Under the pieces are notes generated by a model. It did no database searches. It was not told the DNA's origin and saw nothing but the letters and a program-made list of their open reading frames with translations. The translations under genes and the position numbers were made by a program. A DNA stretch of 64,000 bases from Mauremys mutica (lineage: Eukaryota; Chordata; Testudines; Geoemydidae): the NCBI RefSeq assembly GCF_020497125.1, contig NC_059080.1, forward strand, positions 74,940,618 through 75,004,617. Direction: 5' to 3'. Positions 56,001 to 64,000 of the stretch are shown here, one piece after another. Each line of letters begins with the position of its first letter. Within the stretch, counting starts at the first letter, position 1.

Positions 56001-58610
56001 GAACTGTACACAACTCAGAACTGGCTGGGCAGTGGAACTGAACTGAGAAAATGGAAAAGGGCTCCCACTTTATGGAAAAGTGTATATCCCTGCCTAGTGG
56101 CAAGTTCTGTGCTCAGAGGTTCAATATGCTACTCATTCCTGCACCAGTGGGAGGATTCTTTGATGGGAGGCAATGCAGTGGCCTTCAATGGATGCAACAC
56201 AGACTGGGTTCTATGCTGAAGCCAAAGAGTTCAGCAGCAGAACTGAGTGACCTCCAGTGAGGGCCCCTGCTACTGAGCCACTAAAAAAGGCTGAAATCAC
56301 TATAGCTGGGGCTAGATGAGCCTCAGAACAGGACCAGACAACATCTCCCAATTGGATTGGATACAGGCCTGCCTAGGTGCACTTCAGGATTCTGGGGCTA
56401 TGCTACCATTTGACATCAAACCATGAGTGGGATTTACAAGATGGGAAAGTGACATTTGCCTGTTGGATATTCTCACTGGGAGGTCAGAAACCAAATTAAT
56501 GGACTACTGCCAACGTTATCATGGGAGTGTTTTACTTCTATTCATACTGATCTATTATTGCTGTGTTTTCCCAAGTTGTTGCTGCATTCCCTTTTCCTTG
56601 TTTCATTTTTTCAGGTGCAGAAGTATTGCTTATTAAGGGCACCCAGGGAAGGTATTTAGAGATCCCAAAATTTCTGGCCATGAGATCAGGCCAGTTGTGG
56701 TTGTTAGTTTTAAGATGAACACTTGCTGATGCTGGCAACACCTGACAGAAGTATTACATATTGAACTAACTGGTTGAAAATTTTCCGTCGGAAACATTTT
56801 CCACCTGAAATTCATTAAATCAAACCAGAAATTGTGACACCAGTGAAACAAAAATAAAAGAAGAAACTAGCTATGGGGGAAGGGTAGTGTTCCTTTTCAG
56901 TAAATAACAGAAGTTAATTGGTTCTTCTCAATCTGTGGCACCTATTTCAATTTAATTTAAAATGGATTGCTTAGTTTCTACTATTTATGTACTCCAACAT
57001 GATACAGAATTGGCAAAATTGTTCTGTAAAGTCAATCTCAAGCTGTTTAATATTCATCAGCCCTACCTAGTCTGCCACCTCAACTCCAAGCTGAAAATGA
57101 AAACTAGAAATGTCCTGTATAATCAATGTTATTTTTTGAGATTTATTTTTGGAAAGGAAATGAAGAAAACTACTTCAGCACTAGAAAGCTTAACTCCTAT
57201 ATTGGCGTTGTCTGTCTTCAGCAACAAGTGAAGGAGCCTAAAGACTTTTTGTTAGATGTTGAAATGAAATTATGGCGTCAAGGAACATACACAACTTTTT
57301 TTGCCAAAATTTACATATTCATCACAACTCATGCTTACTGAGGCATGTATTGACATTGGAATTTATTGGTGCTATGCTCTTTTAATAGTCTACCAAACTT
57401 TATTACAGAGGAACTGTTATTTATTGTATCTAGCTTTATAATAACTTTCTATCATTGCTTCAAACTATTTTATTGGTTGTGTAAATTAACTTAATTTGTG
57501 GAGGAGGAGATAGTCATGGTATTACCTAGTGGGCAAGAACCTGGCTTCAATCATTTTTTACACAGAATTAAAGAAAATTGCCATTATTTACTCTTCTCAG
57601 AACATTCTCCTTGTTCTATAGGCTGTGGGTATAACATTGGTTCTTTTGCCTATATTACAGCAGTGGTATCCTTTTTTTCCACTTTACATCTCTTGAGGCT
57701 TCATTTGTGAAGCTGATGTTTATGGAGTCATTATACTTTTGTCTCACTATCTCAGATTGCTAGAGGAGGTTCGTCATTTTTGGCATCCGGAATCCAAAAA
57801 GTGGAAAATACTGTCTCGTCTGCTTGCTCAGGGTTTGGTTTTAACAAATCCTTCTATAATACTACTTTCTGCTGAATTAGGAGTCTGTTAATCGGATACT
57901 TTCATAAGTAGTGTTGTTTTGGAACCATGCTGTGTGTGAATTTCTGGCAAGTTGTTTACATACTAAAGTTCTACCCAGGTTTGCATCTAGTTGGAAGAAT
58001 TAATTCTTCAAATTGTATGAGACACATGTACTTTAAATATTATGGTTAGGATAAGCAATTCATAACAGTTGGAGAAAGGTATAAGGCAACTGTTATAGAG
58101 CAGAGCCAAACATAGCAGAAACACTGTGGTTCCAGGGGGCTTTTGGGTCAGCTCACGTACAGGCTCTGCACCTCTGCATAGTGTAGAGATCTATAGGTGT
58201 TCCCAGTACCTCTGCTGCACACTGTAGCCATATAATGATGGGCAAGGGAACAAGGAGAGGATGAGAGGGGTCTCCACTAGTCAGTCACCATCACACACCA
58301 TAGAAGATTATAAACTATGTGCTTTTTCTTTATGAATTTTCATTACAAGTGTGTTCCTGTGTTTGGCAGGAGAGTACCAATTTCCCATGGATCAAATACA
58401 GAGCTATTTTCCAACCTTTTTGTTTTCATGTAAATTGCCAGATAAATGGAATTATGCAAGATGCATATGCAAAGCAGAGAAAATCCTGCTCTTATTGAAG
58501 ACAATGTTAAACTTCCCACTGACTAACTTCAGTGGCAAGAAGAGAAGGCTGGAGGTTCTTAGGGCTGATCCTGCAGTTCTTAAAAATCAGACCTCAAGTT
58601 CTTATTGACC
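56001..58610. other. No recognised gene
   Basis: Several frames of 60-90 codons exist, but none shows a domain, an exon-like pattern or codon constraint that I can recognise. The DNA is otherwise AT-rich and unique-looking. Confidence 0.5.
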
Positions 58611-58613
58611 CAC

Positions 58614-58725
58614 TGGGCCAAATTCTGCTCTCAGTTATCAGTGGTGTGAATCTGGAGTAAATCCAGGAAAGTCAGAGGAGTTACTTAAGGTTTATACTGG
58701 TGTAATTTTAAGTGGAATTAGTCCC
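58614..58725. repeat. Foldback MITE-like repeat
   Basis: The left half (GGGCCAAATTCTGCTCTCAG, then GTGGTGTGAATCTGGAGTAA) and the right half (GTTACTTAAGGTTTATACTGG, TGTAATTTTA) are imperfect inverted copies. It is related to the repeats at 29962-30045 and 63832-63957. Confidence 0.6.
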
Positions 58726-58754
58726 ACTGAGTGCCATGAAACTATTGATGTGAG

Positions 58755-58965
58755 TAAGTGTAACCCACACACCTTCTGGGTGTGGTGTGCTGTCCCATCC
58801 AGTGGCACTAGATCACTTAAGGAGAGAGTTAAATGAGTCTTACTCTACAGCCTTAGCTAACTGCCAGCTGACTTTTAGCTCATATGACTTTTAGCTTGTG
58901 CACTAAGCTCCAGAGATCCCCGGCTCGATCCAGCCTGACGACGACCAGGGTCTATTGGCTTTGCA
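58755..58965 (+). repeat. Possible tRNA-derived SINE relic
   Basis: The segment begins AGTGTAACCCACACACCTTC. Later it contains TTTTAGCTCATATGACTTTTAG and GAGATCCCCGGCTCGATCC, which resemble a degraded A box and B box of a tRNA-type promoter. I recall similar sequences in turtles, but boundaries and target duplication are unclear. Confidence 0.35.
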
Positions 58966-58969
58966 TAAA

Positions 58970-60480
58970 GTTTGCTGGATCTGACCTTCTGGCACTAAAC
59001 CCACATCTTTTCAGTAATTTTATTCTCAAATAGAAGGAATTGATGAAAGCTGCAAAACTAATATATTCGATTTCTTTCTAGATTTTGAAAACAAAGACAC
59101 AGGCCTTGATTCCCACTTAGGCTAAGAGCCTAATTCCCATTTCCAGTAAGGCCCTTCACACTGCTCTGGCAGTGCAAAGGCTCATTAAAATGGAAGTAAA
59201 CTTCGTTTACAGACATCTAAAGATTCCTTTACACTGCCAAAGCAAAATGAAAAGGGGATTTGTTGAAAATGAGAACTAGACTCACTTTACCTATTGTTTT
59301 AAATAATGATCTTTACTTTCTGTAAACATTTTTATAAACAGAATAACTTTCCATTATGTTGCTTTATGTATGTATGCATGCTCAATCCAGGCTATAGGGA
59401 AATGACTTCATGGGTGAAAGGAACCATGTACAAGGTCTAACAGCTTCCCTGTGCAGTTATATTTCTTCTCAGTTTGTCTGATCAAATGGAGAGTAAGAGC
59501 CTAATCCAAAGCCCATCAAAATAAATTTGAATCTTTCTTTTAACTTCCACAAGTTCTGGATCAGGTCCTAGAAACAAATGCAAAGAAAGGAGTTGGAAGC
59601 TACTCTAATGGAAGCAAATGATGAAGTAAAGCCACTTACAGTACTGTACTACTGACACCAATAATTGCTTTCCCAAAGTTTAGTATGCTGCTTTTTAAAG
59701 TGCTATGGGTCTGTACTGCAAATATATATATTCTTCTGAGGATATCCTAGTCAATACTCAAGGCCTTTCCCCTGCTCCACAGGTGTTAAAGGTGCTTTAA
59801 TCTTTAGTGATTCAACATGATCTATTTTCTCTCTGATTATGGATCTTACTTTTGAATATTTTAACAGAAATTATTTCATAAAATGTTTTAATATATTTTT
59901 GAGGAAAGAAAGGCTTAGATGCTATCATCCGTGCCACTTGTTATCAGGTTACCTCAGTAGCTATTATTTCTTATCGAATCAGACAGACATTGGAAGCAAA
60001 CTGAATAAATTTGGCATATTGCCTGCAGAAAAAACATTGCTGTCTAAACCACTCTATTGTATTTATCTTCTTCAATTTATATATAATTTCATGAAAGAAC
60101 TTTACTGCAAGGCGCCTGCTCTACCTTGACTTATTTTAGATGCAAGTAAATAATAATTGCAAGCTTATGAGCTGTCGAACTGAGAGAAATTCAGGTTTGT
60201 TTTCACTTCTGTGTTGAGTATCCTTAAATTTAAGGCCTGATTCTGCAAGGGAGTTTGTCCTTTCCCAGGACAACAGGACTAACACTGAATTTATAAATTG
60301 TAGCTTCATCTGAAACCTTGCAGTGCTATTCTCACTCTTTGCTAGATTATGTTGACAAGGACTTCCATGATCAGTTACCTGCATTTTGCTTACTCACCAG
60401 GATGAATAAAGCTTGCACATGCTAGCCATGATGGAGGAATACCCAAACCAACAAAATGGATACCTCCAAGTAAGAAAATA
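58970..60480. other. No recognised gene
   Basis: AT-rich DNA. The frame 59839-60129 has no recognisable domain. Confidence 0.45.
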
Positions 60481-60594
60481 AGACCTTAATTTAGCCAAGC
60501 ACTTAAGCATGTGAGTAGCTCCTTTGAAGTCAATGGATCTACTCACATGTTTAAAGTTAGCACATGCATAAATCTTTGCAGGATCAAGTCCTAA
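60481..60594. repeat. Foldback MITE-like repeat
   Basis: ACTTAAGCATGTGAGTAG and, in inverse order, CTACTCACATGTTTAAAGT form the arms around GAAGTCAATGG. The outer ends (AAGACCTTAATTT and AGGATCAAGTCCTAA) are weaker. No coding content. Confidence 0.6.
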
Positions 60595-60719
60595 TTTAAG
60601 TTGCTTCCCTAAAAATGTGGGTTAGTGTTTTAACACCTAGACATAATCCATTCTCCTCCTGCCTCTACTTATTTGAAAAGTCTGTCTAAATTCTCACCTA
60701 GGATGATGCAAATAAAATA

Positions 60720-61569
60720 TGTAACCCTTTGGGGTCTAGAGAGCATGGCCCCTTTAAATCTTTTTCCCAAGCGGGAGGGGGAGAGTAAGAAAAAGGAGGG
60801 AAACTCCAGGGGGCAGGGCTGGAGCCGAAGGGAGAGAGAGGAGAAGCAGCATGGCTGGCCCTGGAGAAGGAAGGAGAGAGAACCTGCCTGAGGAGGACAG
60901 GCCCGATCGGGGACAGCCCAGGACAGGAGCCAGGAGGAGCCCTGTGCCGGGGGGAATCACCCGAGAAGGACAGGCTGGAGCTGGACCCAGGATCACGGCT
61001 GCCCAGAGCTGCCTGGGGCTGTGAGTACTGGGGCTTGTGACTCTGCACTGGGAATAAGGAGGGAGGCTGCTAGATAGTTACGGTAAGTGGGGAGGTGGTC
61101 GCTCTGTGCGGCTTTGCAGAGAGCTGCAGAAGAGGGCACCGGAGGGGTTTGCTGGGGAGAGTTCACTGGCGCCGAAGACGACCAGGAGCACCCAAGACTC
61201 ACCACCGGACTGAAACTTTGCTCAGGCCTCCTGAACTCTGTGCGCAGACACACTGCTCGGTGCCTGCCCTTCCAGACTGTGCTATCACTGGGCCCGTGGG
61301 GCCTTGGTTTGAATGCAGCCCTGTTTTACTGCTCCCCCTATATTTCCCCTTGTTGTTTTTCTCCTCCCAGCGCTCTGTAAATAAATATCTCCCTTTGTTA
61401 TATCCATTGTACTTTTCCTGTGGGTGTGTGTGTTCACTCTGGGGGGTTTGGAACAGGTGCCCCTGGGGTGGAAGGGATTTCTCCTGCTGCATTCCTGCGC
61501 GCGCCTTCTCCTGGCCAGAGCTGCCTGCAAAGCAGACTCCATCTTGTCCACGATGGCGCTAAAGTTACA
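60720..61569 (+). mobile_element. Complete solo LTR, 850 bp
   Basis: The block starts TGTAAC and ends GTTACA, perfect 6-bp inverted tips. It has an AATAAA signal (61380-61385) followed by a GT-rich region (GTGGGTGTGTGTG). AATAAAATA lies on both sides (60711-60719 and 61570-61578); because of its internal periodicity the true target duplication may be only 4 bp (AATA). There is no internal region, so it is a solo LTR left by LTR-LTR recombination. The family differs from the element at 32896-38440. The 155-codon frame inside is not considered a gene. Confidence 0.8.
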
Positions 61570-61579
61570 AATAAAATAA

Positions 61580-62045
61580 ACTACTCAAATACTGTCATAA
61601 AACAATTTCTCTTTGGTCCATTTCTGACGTTTTCATTTTTTGTCACCTTTTAAAGTATATTTTAAAAATGTTATGTGTGAGAAATGTTCAAATAATTTAG
61701 CATTGCTCAGTGTTCACCCAAGTACAGAACACTGCTAATCTCAACTGATCTACATCAAAGATGAATCTCCCAGGAGTTGATTGTCTTAAGTATGTATCAA
61801 AATAAATGTGCTATCATATACCAAACCACAAGATGTGTGGGGTATATGTGATATGGGGAGACTGTCACAGTCCTCTTTCCATTCGTAAAGGCTCAGAAGT
61901 AATGTACTGGTGTTTTCCTCAATTTACCACATAAAGGTTAGATGTGTGTGTAGTATAAATAACAGGGAGGGAGCTGGGATTAATTAAAAGAGAATGCTTA
62001 TTGTGAAGGAGTATAGAATGCAAGGCCATAAATGTCTGTTGCAGA
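61580..62045. other. No recognised feature
   Basis: AT-rich DNA; nothing can be supported. Confidence 0.45.
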
Positions 62046-62047
62046 CA

Positions 62048-62230
62048 ATCATAGAATATCAGGGTTGGAAGGGACCTCAGGAGGTCATCTAGTCCACCCC
62101 GCTGCTCAAAGCAGGACTAATCTCCAGATAGATTTTTGCCCCAGATCCCTATATGGCCCCTTCAAGGACTGAACTCACAACCCTGGGTTTAGCAGGCCAA
62201 TGCGCAAACCAGTGAGCTATCCCTAAATCC
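62048..62230 (-). mobile_element. CR1 LINE 3' end, minus strand
   Basis: The plus strand reads AATCATAGAATATCAGGGTT, GGAAGGGACCTCAGGAGGTC and ATCTAGTCCA, the reverse complement of the classic CR1 3' terminus. It continues through CCCCTTCAAGGACTGAACTC and CACAACCCTGGGTTTAGCAG to an AGCTATCCC end. It is a short 5'-truncated copy of about 180 bp with no coding capacity. Confidence 0.88.
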
Positions 62231-62556
62231 TGAAGCAAAGCAGAAGCATTTGATAACAGTAGATGACATGTAGCATGTCTATACTCTGATGCAATGAATG
62301 CTCTATGGCAAGATAAAGAAACTAGGACATAAGTGAAAGAAAAAATATTTTCTTGTTCTGAAAGCTGGATATAGCACTATCAGATTTCCTATTGGTTTCT
62401 GTTTGGAAAATGGTTTGCATGACTAACTGTCTGAAGGTGGATTCAAAATGTTAATGATAACTCAGAAAAGGAAACAGTAGAGATGAAGTGATGGGACTCA
62501 TGTATTTAGGCACTGACATGGTTGTCTACAAAGGAGGGGTGATGACTAAACGCATC

Positions 62557-62620
62557 CGCTGAGGATGGGATTCGAACCCATGCGTGCAGAGCACAATGGA
62601 TGATCTAGGCATCTAGCAGT
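62557..62620 (-). pseudogene. tRNA-Ser(GCT)-like fragment, 3' half
   Basis: On the minus strand ATCCATTGTGCTCTGCACGC is followed by ATGGGTTCGAATCCCATCCT and CAGCG. This matches the variable arm, T arm and acceptor 3' strand of eukaryotic tRNA-Ser(GCT). The T loop GGTTCGAATCC is perfect. Upstream, ACTGCTA (anticodon loop) is separated from ATCCATTG by 12 extra bases (GATGCCTAGATC), and the D arm and 5' acceptor strand are missing. It has no encoded CCA. It is a broken tRNA gene or tRNA-derived piece, not functional. Confidence 0.65.
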
Positions 62621-62639
62621 TTCTTTGGTGGAGAAGGGC

Positions 62640-63830
62640 ATGTAAAGTTATTATTCTTCAGTGAAGAATGTGCACAGTGAGACTATGGTTCACATTAGGC
62701 TTTAGTAAGTCTTCACATTGCGTAATCTCTGTACCTAGGTTCTGCATGTGCAAAATGGATGTGCACTCCTTATCATAAATACAAACATTTGTGTGAACAA
62801 AAGTCATTGTGTAAAATCAGAGACTGAAAACTTTGCTGAGTTTTCACTAAGCTATGGATAGTAAGAAAGTCTGCAGTATATATTCAACCATAATTTTGCA
62901 CTCCCAATCACATTTAATTGCTATTATTCTGTAACCCTGGATTTGCTGGAAAGGTAAAGCTGACATAAGATTTGTCTTGCAATTGACTTCCTGTTGTCTC
63001 TTTAGAATTTTCTTCCCCTTTCTCCTCACAAGGCGAAGGCCAAGTCCAAGTTCAGTGTCATCATCTGCTTCTTTCACTTACCCCAGTTTGACCATACCAT
63101 TGATTTCAATAGTTGTTCCTGCTTGTGTGAGTAAGAAGAGAACCATACCATACAAAATTCTTTTTAAAAGAAATATTTCTCTATAAATACCTCTAGAAAT
63201 CAGATTTTTTTTTCCTGAAAAAGTGCAAACAATTCTTGGCTGTGAGGCATAAAGGATGGGGGTAGGGGAGTGATTAAATATGGGGCTCTTAGTGTGTGGA
63301 GGTAGAGGGGAGATTGAGAACTTCTCATTTCTATATCTCCTGACAGATGTGAGAATCTCACAGTGAGATGTTCATTCTCTACTATTGTTGACTAAGTATG
63401 AGCCTCAAGACAGCCTTTAAGCAGAATGATATTGTTTCCCAAACTGCAGTCTGAATGTGCAGTTCTGCTTAAGAAAGATTCTCTCTCTTCAGAGTCAATT
63501 TATCAGCAGCTAAACTGTCATGTGTAACATATGAAGATTTTGATTATTTTGTGTTTGTTTTTTTCCCCTGTATGTTAAAAATGGCACATTGGGTCTATGC
63601 AGTGACATGGATTTTGGAATGATACCTTCTTGGCCAATTCAGGGCTGTTAGCTTTTGTATCTGTTTGAATGTCAGGAGTATAAGAAAGTGATAGTGGTAT
63701 AATCTTCTTCTTCTTATATGTATGTTTTAAGTTTGCTTGACTATATATGTTATGGGGTGATTCAAATCTATATAGGGTAGTACAAATCTATATGTAGAAA
63801 TTTCCTCTCATTCTTTCTACTTAGTACAGT
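62640..63830. other. No recognised gene
   Basis: AT-rich unique-looking DNA with short frames only. Confidence 0.45.
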
Positions 63831-63831
63831 A

Positions 63832-63957
63832 GGGCCAGTTTTTGAACTGATTTATACTGGAGTAAATCAGGAGTAACTCCACTGACGTTGTTGTTGACTT
63901 CAGTGGAGTGACTCTAGGTTTACAAAGATTTAACTGAGTTCAGAATCTGAACCTTAG
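63832..63957. repeat. Foldback MITE-like repeat
   Basis: The arms GAGTAACTCCACTGA and, inverted, GAGTCACTCCACTGAAGTCA surround a GTTGTTGT spacer. Outer parts (GATTTATACTGGAGTAAATC versus a TAAACCT..AAATCTTTGTAAA pattern) pair weakly. It is the same family as the repeat at 58614-58725. Confidence 0.6.
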
Positions 63958-64000
63958 AGTTACTATCCTATAGTAGACTTGTAGTCTATCTAGTCTCTCT

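Noticed and set aside
61087..61562. Frames up to 155 codons
   Set aside because: They lie within the solo LTR, overlap one another on both strands and have no recognisable domain.
62557..62620. Functional tRNA-Ser gene
   Set aside because: The D arm and 5' acceptor strand are missing and the anticodon region is interrupted, so it cannot fold as a tRNA.

Overview
The window looks like intergenic or intronic DNA from a sauropsid, most likely a turtle. It has 5'-truncated CR1 LINEs with the typical CR1 3' tail, Penelope-like fragments, many short hAT and Harbinger-type elements, MIR-like CORE-SINE relics and a long CA microsatellite. I recognise several of these families from turtle genomes by memory only. 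No host protein-coding exon could be supported on either strand. Nearly every long open frame belongs to a transposable element or to low-complexity DNA.

Layout. 1-6.7 kb: mostly unique AT-rich DNA with one MITE (4.72-5.02 kb) and an inverted Penelope-like pair (5.75-6.05 kb). 6.715-8.165 kb: a hAT-type element with a perfect 8-bp target duplication that carries a very GC-rich, CpG-dense core. 8.2-17.8 kb: unique sequence, two Penelope-like fragments and a minus-strand CR1 tail. 17.86-19.48 kb: the largest CR1, with a reverse transcriptase pseudogene. 20.7-24.6 kb: a Penelope-like fragment, a MITE, a 62-unit CA repeat and a hAT MITE. 24.6-32.6 kb: unique DNA and probable old LTR material. 32.64-38.8 kb: a decayed Harbinger-like transposase split by a young, complete LTR element. 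39-48.8 kb: an inverted Penelope-like pair, four hAT-type elements (one nested in another), a second LINE, and a foldback. 50-64 kb: MIR relics, palindromic MITEs, LTR relics with nested insertions, a complete solo LTR (60.72-61.57 kb), a CR1 tail and a tRNA-Ser fragment.

The most notable object is the LTR element at 32,896-38,440 (minus strand). Its two LTRs of about 1.08 kb differ by one inserted base, it has a 5-bp target duplication, a primer site matching the 3' end of a tRNA-Ser, and one uninterrupted 1,095-codon frame. That frame has a SAP-like start, a coiled coil and C-terminal membrane segments, but I see no protease, reverse transcriptase or integrase. It appears to be a recently moved non-autonomous element with an unusual protein.

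A second theme is RNA. Two diverged Penelope-like families in the window share a minimal hammerhead-ribozyme layout (core box, stem II, GAAA, GCUU, short stem I). Their pairing arms differ in sequence but remain complementary. Most assignments rest on motifs, termini, target duplications and family memory; no database search was possible.
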